From assembly GCA_964503615.1 (NCBI GenBank), contig CAZDBA010000002.1, forward strand, positions 1 through 64,000: DNA of 64,000 bases. The letters run 5' to 3'. Numbering within the stretch: the stretch's first letter is position 1; the number at the start of each line of letters is the position of its first letter. The position numbers and the translations under genes were made by a program. This document shows positions 17,132 to 26,185 of the stretch, piece by piece. The notes under the pieces are model-generated. The model was not told the origin of the DNA. It made no database searches and saw only the letters and a list, made by a program, of their open reading frames with translations. Source of the stretch: CAZDBA01 sp964503615. Lineage in GTDB: Bacteria; Planctomycetota; Planctomycetia; Pirellulales; Pirellulaceae.

Positions 17132-17629
17132 CTAGTCCAAAACTTCTTTAGGGCGCCAAAGTCCAATTAATTCACCATCGGTCACAGAAGCAGCGGTTAG
17201 CCAGCGGTCAATTTTTAAATCAATTTTCGCGATAGCCCCGGTTGGCATCGGTTCCCAAACACCACAGATCTTTTGAATCAAGCCTTCCAAGCCCGGATTA
17301 TGACCAACCACCATCCCTGTTTCTACATCATCATTTAACTGTGCCAACAATCGGAGATAGGCGTTCGGCTCACCCAAATAGAGTTTCTTGTAGGTAAGCA
17401 ACGGTCCACTAAACGAACTTTCGCGCTCCAAAATTTGAGCTGTCGTATGAGTTCGCAACGCCGTAGAACAAAGAATCAAATCAGGAACCGAATCCTGCGC
17501 ATCCAACCAAGCCGCCATGCGTGGGGCATCGCGCAGCCCGCGCGGGTTCAAAGGGCGATCATGGTCCGACAAAGTCTCATCTGTCCACGAAGATTTTGCG
17601 TGTCGCATTACCAGTAAAATCTTACTCAA
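17132..17629 (-). CDS. sixA: Phosphohistidine phosphatase SixA
   Basis: Histidine phosphatase superfamily member of 165 residues, the usual SixA length. The catalytic RHG-type motif is MRHAKSSW (residues 8-15), followed by the family's DHDRPLNPRGLRDAPRMA. A second histidine is in GMVVGHNPGLEGL, which provides the second active-site His. SixA removes phosphate from phosphohistidine in Hpt or PTS proteins. No phosphorelay genes are adjacent, so the target is not shown by context. No signal peptide is present, so it should be cytoplasmic. Confidence 0.9.
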   Translation of the reverse strand: MSKILLVMRHAKSSWTDETLSDHDRPLNPRGLRDAPRMAAWLDAQDSVPDLILCSTALRTHTTAQILERESSFSGPLLTYKKLYLGEPNAYLRLLAQLNDDVETGMVVGHNPGLEGLIQKICGVWEPMPTGAIAKIDLKIDRWLTAASVTDGELIGLWRPKEVLD

Positions 17630-17832
17630 CGGTCGATCTCTTCTATCTCGAGTTTCTTTAAGTTAAGATTCGCTTTAGAAAGCTAACTCTAGCTTAACAA
17701 GTTAATGATAAGCTTAACCAAACCACGAATAGTAGAAAGGTCCCAATAAGAAGACTTTTCACTTCTTTCTCTACACCAAGTAACGCTCGCCAAACGAACG
17801 AGTAAACGACCCCCTGTAATTTATCCGAGCGT

Positions 17833-20817
17833 ATGGATCCTGAACGAGCCAGAATCGAAGCAGACTTGAGCGGACAACTGGACGGAGACGTTCATTGTGA
17901 CGATGCGTTTTTGCACATGTACTGCAACGATGCCAGTATCCATGAGGTCATTCCGTTGGGCGTTGTTCGCCCAATGCATGTGGCTGATGTTCAAGCCACA
18001 ATTAATTACGCGCGAGAGAATCAACTATCTATTCATCCCCGTGGAGCTGGCTCCAACGTTATTGGCGCTTGTCTCGGTGAAGGGCTGGTCATGGATTTCT
18101 CACATGCCATGCGACGAGTGCTATCGGTCGGGCGCGATACGGTCACTGTGCAGCCGGGCGTGGTGCTGGCGGATCTTAATCGAGCACTCCATTCGCATGG
18201 TCGCTTTTTCGGCCCCGACCCTCCCACCCGTAGCGTGACAACATTAGGCGGCGTTCTTTCTCTCAACCTATCTGGCAGTCATTGGCTTAAATATGGCGAA
18301 CCACGAGACAAAGTGATCTCGCTACAAGTCGTCCTGTCGACGGGTGAAATTGTTGATCTTGATTCTTCCAGAAACGTATCCGGGATCAAAACGCAATCGG
18401 GACAAACTTCACGGGTACTCGCCCAACGGTTAGGTGAAGTGCTGGACCGACGAAGTGACTTGCTTGAACGCCATCAGCCCCAAGTTCAACAGAATCAATC
18501 GGGCTACAACTTGTTCGATCTGAAACAAGGCAACCAAATCGACTTGACCCGTTTACTGGTTGGTAGCGAAGGCACCTTGGCCGCGATCACTCAGGCAACT
18601 TTGCAAACCGAACCGATACCCAGGTTCCGTGGCGTCGCGTTACTATTTTTCGACCGGCTGGAACTTGCCGCTACGGCCGCGATCGAGATACCCAAAATGG
18701 GAGTAACCGCCTGTGACCTAATGGACCGACGCCTACTATCTCTGGCTCGTGAATCCAATGACGAATTGCGACGAGTAATTCCCGACCAGGCAGAAGCGAT
18801 GATCCTGACTGAGTATCAGGCCAGCGATAACGTCTCTCTTCTGGAAAAGTTGGAGCATCTGTCCTCTCGGATGCAGCGCAAAAAGAAACTCGCGTTCGAC
18901 GTGCAAATTGCCACCAACAAAACAAAACGAGATTTTTACTGGCACATGATGCGCCGAGTCGTTCCGACTCTGTACCGATTGAAAGGCTCTCGTCGTGCTT
19001 TGCCGTTTGTCGAAGACATCGCCATCGATCCACTCAAACTGCCAGAGTTCTTGTCAGCTGTTCATCAAATCATGAATGCCCACGAAGCAACGACGTCCAT
19101 ATTCTGTCACGCTCCACAAGGCATTGTGCAAATCCGACCGTTCCTGGACCTTGTGGGAAAGACCGACCAAAACAAACTGATAAAAATTGCCGATGCCATT
19201 TTCGAGAAAGTAATCGAAATGGACGGCTCAATCAGTGGCAGTTTTGGTGATGGGCTCAGTCGAACGTGGGCAGTGCGAAAACAATACGGGAAACTGTACC
19301 CGGTTTTTCGAGAAGTCAAAAACATCTTCGACCCCAGCAGTCTTTTTAACCCAGGCAAGATTGTCGACACACCCGCTCGTGCACTGCTGGGGCAAGTTCG
19401 AAAAGTCCTCCCTGTAAACGTGACGCAAGCCGCCGAAGAAACAAACAAAGGGTTAATTAAAAAGCCCCTTCCAATTATCGAGCCGCAATTGGCTTGGACC
19501 GTTGATGGCATCGCTTTAGCGGCTCGAAATTGTAACGGCTGCGCACGGTGCCGAACTAACGCGCCTCAGGAAAGAATGTGCCCCATCTTTCGAAACAGTC
19601 CTCGAGAGGAATCGTCGCCCAGAGCAAAAGCAAACTTAATGCGAGCCGTAGCTACCGGTCGCTTACCGGTTACCGATTTGGCCAACGACGATCTAAAATC
19701 GATTGCGGATCTCTGTGTCAACTGCCATCAATGTCGTGTCGAATGCCCCGCAGGAATCGACGTTCCCAAACTGATGGTCGAAGCCAAAGCGCAGTACTTT
19801 GCAATCAACGGATTAAAATTTTCTGACTGGTTGCTGGTACGACTGGATCTCCTGTATGAGTTCGCTGGCAAAATGCCCCGTATGACCAATCTGATGATTC
19901 GCAACCGATTTGCTCGCTGGGTGTTGGACCGCCTGTTTGGCATCGCTGAAGGTCGTAAGCTCCCAAGTTTCTCACCACGAACATTTCTGCGATGGGCAAA
20001 CCGGCAACGCTTGGACCGAAAAGACTTGAACAAGCAATCGGGACGCAAGAAAGTCGCCTACTTTGTCGACGCGTTTGCCAATTGGAACGACCCTGAACTA
20101 GGCCAAGCTTTCGTCAAGATACTCCAGCACAATGGTATCGATGTATACGTGCCGGCTGACCAGGAAATCTCTGGCATGTCCATGATCTCCGAAGGCGCAA
20201 TTGCACGAGCGAAAAAACTTGCTCGCCGCAACATTGAAAGATTTGCGGAACTGGTCAGACAAGGCTACACGATTGTGACCACCGAATCTTCCGCCGCATT
20301 GGCACTCAGTCACGAATACCGGAACCTGTTGGACGACAACGATTCAAAACTGTTGGCCGAAAACACTGTGGATGCTTGTAGCTTTCTTTGGGAAATGCAC
20401 CAAACGGGAGGACTTGAACTTGATTTTCGACCGGTTAACGCCAACATTGGATACCATACTCCGTGCCACCAGCGAGCACTTGGACGCGGTACACCTGCCG
20501 TCAGTTTGATGAAGTTAATTCCCAGCCTGAACGTCGAATTGATCGAAAAGGGCTGCTCGGGCATGGCGGGAACGTTTGGTCTAAAACGAAAAAATTATCG
20601 TCGCAGCCTGCGGACAGGTTTTGGGCTAATCGATGCCGTTCGTAGCCCCACCATTGTCGCCGGAACGACGGAGTGCAGTACCTGTAAAATACAAATGGAA
20701 CAGGGAACATCGAAACCCACTGTTCACCCGATTAAAATTATCGCTATGGCGTACGGTCTTATGCCGGAGCTTGAGAATTTGTTCGAACGCCGAAGTGAGG
20801 AACTAGTTATTTCATGA
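17833..20817 (+). CDS. FAD/4Fe-4S dehydrogenase, YdiJ/D-lactate type
   Basis: A 994-residue fusion of a GlcD-like flavoprotein with an iron-sulfur and CCG-type subunit. The FAD_binding_4 domain covers about 40-260 (HPRGAGSNVIGACLGEG, LLVGSEGTLAAIT). The FAD-oxidase C-terminal domain covers about 270-515, ending in DPSSLFNPGKI. Two 4Fe-4S sites follow (C567-x2-C570-x2-C573 and C628-x2-C631-x2-C634-x3-C638). One clear CCG motif lies at 878-951 (C878, C908, C948, C951); the first CCG motif is degenerate. Relatives oxidise D-lactate, D-2-hydroxyglutarate or similar acids and pass electrons to quinone or another carrier. Its TGA overlaps the moaD ATG by four bases (ATGA). Confidence 0.9.
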   Translation: MDPERARIEADLSGQLDGDVHCDDAFLHMYCNDASIHEVIPLGVVRPMHVADVQATINYARENQLSIHPRGAGSNVIGACLGEGLVMDFSHAMRRVLSVGRDTVTVQPGVVLADLNRALHSHGRFFGPDPPTRSVTTLGGVLSLNLSGSHWLKYGEPRDKVISLQVVLSTGEIVDLDSSRNVSGIKTQSGQTSRVLAQRLGEVLDRRSDLLERHQPQVQQNQSGYNLFDLKQGNQIDLTRLLVGSEGTLAAITQATLQTEPIPRFRGVALLFFDRLELAATAAIEIPKMGVTACDLMDRRLLSLARESNDELRRVIPDQAEAMILTEYQASDNVSLLEKLEHLSSRMQRKKKLAFDVQIATNKTKRDFYWHMMRRVVPTLYRLKGSRRALPFVEDIAIDPLKLPEFLSAVHQIMNAHEATTSIFCHAPQGIVQIRPFLDLVGKTDQNKLIKIADAIFEKVIEMDGSISGSFGDGLSRTWAVRKQYGKLYPVFREVKNIFDPSSLFNPGKIVDTPARALLGQVRKVLPVNVTQAAEETNKGLIKKPLPIIEPQLAWTVDGIALAARNCNGCARCRTNAPQERMCPIFRNSPREESSPRAKANLMRAVATGRLPVTDLANDDLKSIADLCVNCHQCRVECPAGIDVPKLMVEAKAQYFAINGLKFSDWLLVRLDLLYEFAGKMPRMTNLMIRNRFARWVLDRLFGIAEGRKLPSFSPRTFLRWANRQRLDRKDLNKQSGRKKVAYFVDAFANWNDPELGQAFVKILQHNGIDVYVPADQEISGMSMISEGAIARAKKLARRNIERFAELVRQGYTIVTTESSAALALSHEYRNLLDDNDSKLLAENTVDACSFLWEMHQTGGLELDFRPVNANIGYHTPCHQRALGRGTPAVSLMKLIPSLNVELIEKGCSGMAGTFGLKRKNYRRSLRTGFGLIDAVRSPTIVAGTTECSTCKIQMEQGTSKPTVHPIKIIAMAYGLMPELENLFERRSEELVIS

Positions 20818-21059
20818 TCGTCAAAGTCAATTTGTTTGCTGCTGCGAAAGAGATCGTAGGCGAACGTTCTGTTGAATTCGTTTTGGAAGACACGGCGACG
20901 TTGGGCGATCTTAAACAGGCATTGGTCGAGCAGCATCCTTCCATGATGGAACTGTTGGAAGTTTCAACATTTTCCGTCGACCAAGAATACGCTTTGGACG
21001 ACCGTGCGTTGTACCATGGGGTGGAAATTGGCCTGATCCCGCCGGTTAGTGGCGGATAA
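20814..21059 (+). CDS. moaD: Molybdopterin synthase small subunit MoaD
   Basis: An 81-residue ubiquitin-fold sulfur carrier ending in the required Gly-Gly (PPVSGG). It accepts sulfur as a C-terminal thiocarboxylate and donates it to precursor Z within the MoaD-MoaE complex. The N-terminus (MIVKVNLFAAAKEIVG) and DTATLGDLKQAL match the family. The start overlaps the upstream dehydrogenase stop by four bases, so translation is likely coupled. moaE follows after 129 bases. Confidence 0.93.
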   Translation: MIVKVNLFAAAKEIVGERSVEFVLEDTATLGDLKQALVEQHPSMMELLEVSTFSVDQEYALDDRALYHGVEIGLIPPVSGG

Positions 21060-21188
21060 TTTCCAACCTTCAACTATTATTGCCTTTGTCCGTAAACACC
21101 ATCCGAAAATCGTCACGCTTAATTTGAACTTCTACAGTCCGTTGGCCCCTTCACCAGAATCAAAAGTGTGATGGCCGCTTCATTTCCT

Positions 21189-21629
21189 ATGATTAAAATC
21201 GTTGAACAACCGATCGACTGCCAGCAGGTACTCAACTCTGTGTATCGTGACAATTGCGGAGCCAACTTGCTGTTCACCGGCACTACGCGACAAATGACAG
21301 GCGATCTGGAAACTGAATTTCTTGTCTACGAATGCTACAACGATATGGCGATCAAAGAGATGACCGATCTGGCCAGCCAAGCCAAATCCAAATGGCCGAT
21401 CGAAGGTGTCGCGATCGTTCATCGTATTGGCCGTGTGGACATTGGCCAGGCAAGTATTGCCATCGCCGTTTCAGGACCCCATCGAGGCGAAACCTTCGTC
21501 GCAGGAGAATGGCTGATCGACGAACTCAAGAAGAAAGTTCCCATCTGGAAACAAGAGAACGGCGTTGACGGATCGAAACAGTGGGTGCATCCAGGAGTTG
21601 ATCTTTCCAGGAACGCAGGGCAAGAATGA
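21189..21629 (+). CDS. moaE: Molybdopterin synthase large subunit MoaE
   Basis: Catalytic subunit of molybdopterin synthase, which converts cyclic pyranopterin monophosphate to molybdopterin. The ATG at 21189 gives 146 residues; another ATG at 21168 would add seven without family support. Conserved blocks are visible: GANLLFTGTTRQ, LVYECYNDMAIKEM, IVHRIGRVDIGQASIAIAVSGPHR and the lysine-rich active-site region LKKKVPIWKQE. Its stop overlaps the moaA start by four bases. Confidence 0.93.
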   Translation: MIKIVEQPIDCQQVLNSVYRDNCGANLLFTGTTRQMTGDLETEFLVYECYNDMAIKEMTDLASQAKSKWPIEGVAIVHRIGRVDIGQASIAIAVSGPHRGETFVAGEWLIDELKKKVPIWKQENGVDGSKQWVHPGVDLSRNAGQE

Positions 21630-22663
21630 CCGAAACAACCTCGCTGGCGGCGGAAGAAACTTCACCGCAAGGAAAGATCGTCGACTCGTTTGGACGTGTG
21701 CATACCAATTTGCGCATTAGCGTCACTGACCGCTGCAATATTCGTTGCTTCTATTGCATGCCACTGGAAAATGTGGACTTCCGACCACGCAACGAATTGC
21801 TAACGTTCGACGAGATACATCGCTTCGTCCAAGTCGCCGCGGACTTGGGAGTCAACAAAGTTCGATTGACCGGGGGCGAACCATTAGTACGTCGTGACCT
21901 GTGGCGGTTGGTCGAAAAACTGTCTTCGGTAGATGGGATCCAGGAGATCGCCATGACGACCAATGCGATTTTGTTGGCCGATCATGCTCAGCAGCTACGT
22001 GATGCCGGATTGAAACGATTGAACATTAGTTTGGACGCGTTGGACAACGAAACGTTTCGGCGCATCGCAAGACGGGATGGACTGGAAAAAGTCCTACATG
22101 GCATCGAAGTAGCCCAAGGGGTTGGTTTCGATTCGATCAAAATTAATACGGTCGCAATTTCAGATGTTAACGAAGATCAAGTCATTCCGTTGGCCAGGTT
22201 TTGCCGCGATCACGATTTGCATTTACGCTTTATCGAATTTATGCCGTTGGACGCGGAAGCAAACTGGCAGGATTCAGCAGTTCTTTCGGGCGAATCTCTT
22301 CGCTCGATCATCTCGCAAGCAGTTATGGAGCTGGCACCGATTGAGCAAGCTGATCCAAACCAGCCAGCCGTTGATTTCGCTTATACGGACGGGCAGGGCA
22401 AAGTCGGCTTTATCAATTCAGTTTCACAACCGTTTTGCGGCAGCTGTAACCGTTTACGTATTACCTCTGAAGGGCAAATTCAAAACTGCTTGTTCTCCAG
22501 TGGCAAATGGGATGCCCGCGCATTGCTAAGGGATTCGGACTGCTGTAATGAACAAATCGCGCAACTGATCCTTGATTGTGTTCGGGCGAAATCGGCTGGA
22601 CACGGCTCCGACAATTTGGACTTTGTACGCCCTGACAAAGCGATGTATCAAATCGGCGGCTAA
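21626..22663 (+). CDS. moaA: GTP 3',8-cyclase MoaA
   Basis: Radical SAM enzyme for the first step of molybdenum cofactor synthesis. The 345-residue protein has the N-terminal cluster C37-x3-C41-x2-C44 (DRCNIRCFYC). The C-terminal cluster, for the substrate-side 4Fe-4S, is FCGSCNRLRI followed by a third Cys in IQNCLFS. It ends in the functional Gly-Gly tail (QIGG). The start overlaps moaE by four bases (ATGA), and the next gene starts one base after its stop codon. Confidence 0.95.
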   Translation: MTETTSLAAEETSPQGKIVDSFGRVHTNLRISVTDRCNIRCFYCMPLENVDFRPRNELLTFDEIHRFVQVAADLGVNKVRLTGGEPLVRRDLWRLVEKLSSVDGIQEIAMTTNAILLADHAQQLRDAGLKRLNISLDALDNETFRRIARRDGLEKVLHGIEVAQGVGFDSIKINTVAISDVNEDQVIPLARFCRDHDLHLRFIEFMPLDAEANWQDSAVLSGESLRSIISQAVMELAPIEQADPNQPAVDFAYTDGQGKVGFINSVSQPFCGSCNRLRITSEGQIQNCLFSSGKWDARALLRDSDCCNEQIAQLILDCVRAKSAGHGSDNLDFVRPDKAMYQIGG

Positions 22664-22664
22664 A

Positions 22665-23858
22665 ATGACCAGCTCATCTCCTCAAACTTCCGGCCGCATC
22701 TACTTTGACAACGCAGCCACCAGCTGGCCCAAGCCTCCTGAGGTGGTTCAAGCAATCACCAACTTTTACAACAACGTCGGTACCGCAGCCGGCCGGGGCA
22801 ATCAAGCCTCCGAGTATTCATCCGATTCCATCTCGCAAAAATGCCGTAGCGAGTTACTCGATTTCATCGGCGGTCGCGCGGGTGATCGTAACGCAAGCGA
22901 CCAAATCGTATTCGCCTTTAACGGTACCGACGCCATCAACATGGGCTTGTTCGGATTCCTGAACCGTGGCGACCATGTCGTAACAACCGCGATCGAACAC
23001 AATTCAGTATTGCGCCCACTGGAATTGTTGAAGCAGAACCTGGACGTGAAAGTTTCCGTCGTCGAATGTGGAGGGGACGGAACGGTCGATCCCGATGACA
23101 TCAAAAACGCAATCGTTTCAAAAACGAAGCTGGTTGTAATCTCGCACGCGAGCAACGTAACCGGCGTGATCCAGGACGTCGAAGGAATCGGCAAATTGTG
23201 TCAGGAGCTCGATGTGACTCTGATGCTGGACGCGGCACAAACAGTCGGTCAAATTCCGATCGACGTGCAAACAATTGGATGTCACATGCTGGCCGCTGCG
23301 GGACATAAAGGACTACTAGGTCCGCTCGGTACTGGTTTTTTATACCTGTCAAAAGATACAGCGCCTCAAATGCGACCGTGGCGAGCCGGTGGCACGGGAA
23401 CCAGTAGTGAGCTTAGCTCGCAACCTTCGGACTATCCGGCAAGGTTGGAATCTGGAAATTTAAATTTGGGCGGAATCGCCGGCATGCGTGCAGGACTTGA
23501 GTTCGTCAAAACGATTGGCGTTGAGAAAATTCAGCAACACAAACGCAAGCTGATTGCTCAAGTCATTTCTCAACTTGCAGACCACCCAAAAATCAAATTC
23601 TACTGCCAAGACAACTTAGACCGAGCAGGCGTGATCAGCATCAACATCGCCGATTCAGACCCACGCGAGTTGGCTATGATTTTAGACAGTTCATTTGGTA
23701 TTCAAACCCGAGCCGGTTTCCACTGCGCTCCAAAAATGCACCACACATTGAAAACAATCGACCAAGGCGGCACGCTCCGAATTAGCCTTGGCTGGTTTTC
23801 AACCGAGCCAGAGATCGATTGTTTTGTTGAAGCGATAAAAGAGATATCAAGTTTGTAG
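22665..23858 (+). CDS. Cysteine desulfurase, class V aminotransferase
   Basis: PLP enzyme predicted to release sulfur from cysteine. The ATG at 22665, one base after the moaA stop, gives 397 residues. Visible motifs are IYFDNAATSWPKPPEV at the N-terminus, TAIEHNSVLRP (His of the cofactor site), LMLDAAQTVGQIPID, the PLP lysine in AAGHKGLLGPLGTGF, and the active-site cysteine loop GFHCAPKMHHTL. Position at the end of a moaD-moaE-moaA block suggests that it supplies sulfur for the MoaD thiocarboxylate. Its similarity is to the SufS/CsdA-like branch in general, so a role in Fe-S assembly cannot be excluded. Confidence 0.88.
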   Translation: MTSSSPQTSGRIYFDNAATSWPKPPEVVQAITNFYNNVGTAAGRGNQASEYSSDSISQKCRSELLDFIGGRAGDRNASDQIVFAFNGTDAINMGLFGFLNRGDHVVTTAIEHNSVLRPLELLKQNLDVKVSVVECGGDGTVDPDDIKNAIVSKTKLVVISHASNVTGVIQDVEGIGKLCQELDVTLMLDAAQTVGQIPIDVQTIGCHMLAAAGHKGLLGPLGTGFLYLSKDTAPQMRPWRAGGTGTSSELSSQPSDYPARLESGNLNLGGIAGMRAGLEFVKTIGVEKIQQHKRKLIAQVISQLADHPKIKFYCQDNLDRAGVISINIADSDPRELAMILDSSFGIQTRAGFHCAPKMHHTLKTIDQGGTLRISLGWFSTEPEIDCFVEAIKEISSL

Positions 23859-23920
23859 CTTCAACCGCAGTTGGAACTCGAATTCGCTGCTTCAAAGCAC
23901 GCGGAGCAAGGCGGCCACAT

Positions 23921-23946
23921 GGACACCCGACGCGTTGGCGAGGAAC
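23921..23946 (+). repeat. Dispersed element copy, forward
   Basis: The core CCCGACGCGTTGGCGAGG matches the left arm of the 7302-7452 element, with two mismatches over 24 bases. It lies between the convergent cysteine desulfurase and TIGR02117 genes. An inverted copy sits at 25510-25533. Confidence 0.6.
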
Positions 23947-24012
23947 AGCCTGCTTTCGCGTTCTTACTTATGCAACATGTTACCATTTCAGACGGATGCG
24001 ACGTTTGAAACA

Positions 24013-24702
24013 TCAATCAACATAAAGCATCGGCGTTTTTGGCATGGGAGAGAACCAAGGCACCCGAACGCCAGCCGAATTCAAAGCACGCCCGGCCCAG
24101 GAATTGCAAGTATTCAAAAGATGGTAACGGCCTTGGGCCTCGAAAAACGCATCGTTGGTCGAATAGGCGTACCCCGCAACCTGGATCGGGGCTCCTGTGG
24201 AGTCGCGCACAAACGAATCGTCAATGAACTGGACAAGCTTCTTGTATTGCTCTCGGCTGATCGTAACGGCAACGGGGTCTGTATAGCTTTGGGGGCTGGT
24301 AAAAGAAACGTGCATACAGCTTCCTGAAGGAACAAAAAGTGCTTTAGCTGCAACCGACACTTTAAAGTCATCCCAAGTCGGCGTCTCCAAAAAGAACCCG
24401 CGATCTCCCCAACCAAAAGCGACATGCGTTTTATCCTCGACCGGCCCTCTAAAGCCTACTTGAGAGAAACGGTCCGCCCAATCCACTACGTCTGTGGTTT
24501 TTGGAACAATGACTTCAGCATGAACTGCGTTTGAGACAACGTAGACCGTAATTCCATCGTTCGTCGGTTCAAAGTCATTGTTTACCGGAATCAACCCGAC
24601 CAAAAGCACAAGGAGATAGACAAAAAACAATACAAGCAAAGATTTGCAGATTCTGCGAAACCAGCGCACATAGAATCGTTGTTGCGTTGTTTGAGTTTTC
24701 AT
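24013..24702 (-). CDS. TIGR02117/DUF2459 family membrane-anchored protein
   Basis: A 229-residue protein with a basic N-terminus and one membrane helix (about 18-40, SLLVLFFVYLLVLLVGLI). The rest is predicted to face the periplasm. Family landmarks are VYVVSNAVHAEVIVP, HVAFGWGDRGFFLETPTWDD and LLNTCNSWAGRALNSAGV. The conserved His, Cys and Asn of these motifs suggest a thiol-hydrolase-like fold, but no activity is established for this family that I can recall. It is flanked at a distance by inverted copies of the dispersed element. Confidence 0.8.
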   Translation of the reverse strand: MKTQTTQQRFYVRWFRRICKSLLVLFFVYLLVLLVGLIPVNNDFEPTNDGITVYVVSNAVHAEVIVPKTTDVVDWADRFSQVGFRGPVEDKTHVAFGWGDRGFFLETPTWDDFKVSVAAKALFVPSGSCMHVSFTSPQSYTDPVAVTISREQYKKLVQFIDDSFVRDSTGAPIQVAGYAYSTNDAFFEAQGRYHLLNTCNSWAGRALNSAGVRVPWFSPMPKTPMLYVD

Positions 24703-25034
24703 CCAAGCATAACCAGTTGAGTTTGGTTTAGCTGAAGGTCATGTTTCCGATCAGTCGGCGGTGATTGTTCAAAGATGCCAGTTAATCACCTAACGAGCGA
24801 GGCTTCGATTTCGTCGGAACCAATATACTCAGCCTGGAATTCCTGAGCATAAGTTTAGCCGCGGGTTCGGACAAGCCGATAAGCTTAGGGAAAATTTTGG
24901 CAAGTCGGCTTGGCTTTCGCGATCGCAAGCTAGGAACGCGAAGCTGATAGCCGCTCGGCTTGGGTGGACTCGCCAGAGTTCAGGCCTTTCGGAACCACTT
25001 CCTGACCTTGAAAATCAAGCGACTACCCAACAAT
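24703..25034. other. Intergenic region, no gene seen
   Basis: This 332-base stretch has no convincing reading frame. It has several short near-repeats of AAGTCGGCTTGG-like sequence (24870-24975) and an imperfect CTTTCGCG/CGCGAAGC hairpin around 24914-24943. These could be a decayed repeat element. I see no clear promoter. Confidence 0.4.
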
Positions 25035-25418
25035 TTATTGCCCTAACTCCAAGTACCCGTCGGCAAGTTCGGCGTCCAGGATTTGTTGAATTTCGTTCAA
25101 ACACGCAAGTGGGTCTTCGGCTTGTGTGCTATCGCCGTCGGTGCGAATCAGACGAAACTCTTGAGTGAAGTATTGGTGTCCGCAAAATGGCGCGGAGAAG
25201 TTGGAAGGTTCCGAAATTTCTAACTCAAAATTGTGGTTGGTGGCGATGTTAGAAATGTCTGGTACAACCAGCCCTGTAGGTTCAACTGAGACTACTCGAA
25301 AAGATTGGGTTGGTTGCATCTTGAAATCCAATGTGGGAATCTGTAGCGTTACGGATCCAATGCCGCAAACCGCATTAAAACCTAGTACGGAGTAAAGATC
25401 TGTGTGCCGCAAACTCAA
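25035..25418 (-). CDS. Hypothetical protein
   Basis: I do not recognise this protein. It has 127 residues from a TTG at 25418, or 94 from an ATG at 25319 (MQPTQSFRVV); the start is uncertain. The sequence is soluble, acidic at the C-terminus (LNEIQQILDAELADGYLELGQ), and has no signal or membrane helix. Short hydrophobic strands (FRVVSVEPTGLVVPD, FELEISEPS) suggest a small beta-rich domain. It lies alone, upstream of a divergent truncated haemoglobin gene and inside the interval bounded by the repeat copies at 23921 and 25510. Confidence 0.45.
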   Translation of the reverse strand: MSLRHTDLYSVLGFNAVCGIGSVTLQIPTLDFKMQPTQSFRVVSVEPTGLVVPDISNIATNHNFELEISEPSNFSAPFCGHQYFTQEFRLIRTDGDSTQAEDPLACLNEIQQILDAELADGYLELGQ

Positions 25419-25509
25419 ATGGAAGACTGCGAACGGAGCCAGAAGAAAATGCGGTTGTGATGATTATTCGATTTGAATCGATTAGCAATTGAAATGGTAA
25501 ACGGCAGGC

Positions 25510-25533
25510 TCCTCGCTAACGCATCGGGTTTCC
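25510..25533 (-). repeat. Dispersed element copy, inverted
   Basis: CCTCGCTAACGCATCGGGTT is the reverse complement of the 7302-7325 arm, with one mismatch over 24 bases. It lies 70 bases upstream of the truncated haemoglobin gene and is inverted relative to the copy at 23921-23946. Confidence 0.65.
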
Positions 25534-25602
25534 AGTTGGCACTGCAGCACCAAACGATAACGTCACATCCAATTTAATAGACTTCTCTCTAATAAAGTTC
25601 TC

Positions 25603-25983
25603 ATGACCGAGATCCCAGAAATACGCACCTATAAAGATTTTGGTGAACCGGAAATCGCAAACTTGGTTGCCGCGTTTTATCGACGAGTTCGAACGGACGA
25701 TTTAATTGGGCCTATGTACCCAGAAACCGACTGGGAAGGTTCCGAGAAACGGTTACGTGACTTTTTGATTTTTCGGTTCGGCGGATCGGACCGCTACATC
25801 CAGGAACGTGGCCATCCTCGATTAAGAATGCGGCACGCGCCTTTCAAAATCGGAATCGCTGAGCGCGACCGCTGGCTGGAACTTATGGCCGATGCGATGC
25901 GTGAGACCGAGGTGCCGGGTTCTGTCACTTTGAATCTGAAAACGTTTTTTGAACAAGTCGCCGACTTTATGCGCAATCAGTAA
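25603..25983 (+). CDS. Group II truncated haemoglobin
   Basis: A 126-residue haem protein of the bacterial truncated globin family, which binds oxygen or nitric oxide in the cytoplasm. Visible features are FYRRV with the B10 tyrosine (Y26), LRDFLIFRFGGSDRYIQERGHPRLRMRH with the proximal histidine H78, and the G8 tryptophan typical of group II (W91 in RDRWLELMADAM). The ATG at 25603 fits the family length. It stands alone, with the TPR/protease operon starting about 200 bases downstream. Confidence 0.9.
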   Translation: MTEIPEIRTYKDFGEPEIANLVAAFYRRVRTDDLIGPMYPETDWEGSEKRLRDFLIFRFGGSDRYIQERGHPRLRMRHAPFKIGIAERDRWLELMADAMRETEVPGSVTLNLKTFFEQVADFMRNQ

Positions 25984-26185
25984 GCGATCTTTGACGGATG
26001 ATTGCAGTAAGCTATCGAACGAAACGGGATTACATTCAACTTTCCCTTCGTGCCAGAAAAGCCCAAAAACGAATGTTTGAACGTTTGATATTTGTTTGCA
26101 AGGCGTATTTCGGGGCGTGGCAACTTTGCCGAGCTTCTCAACTGTAATACAATAAAGGTCGCTTTCATTTCAAAAGGCCAGCGGC

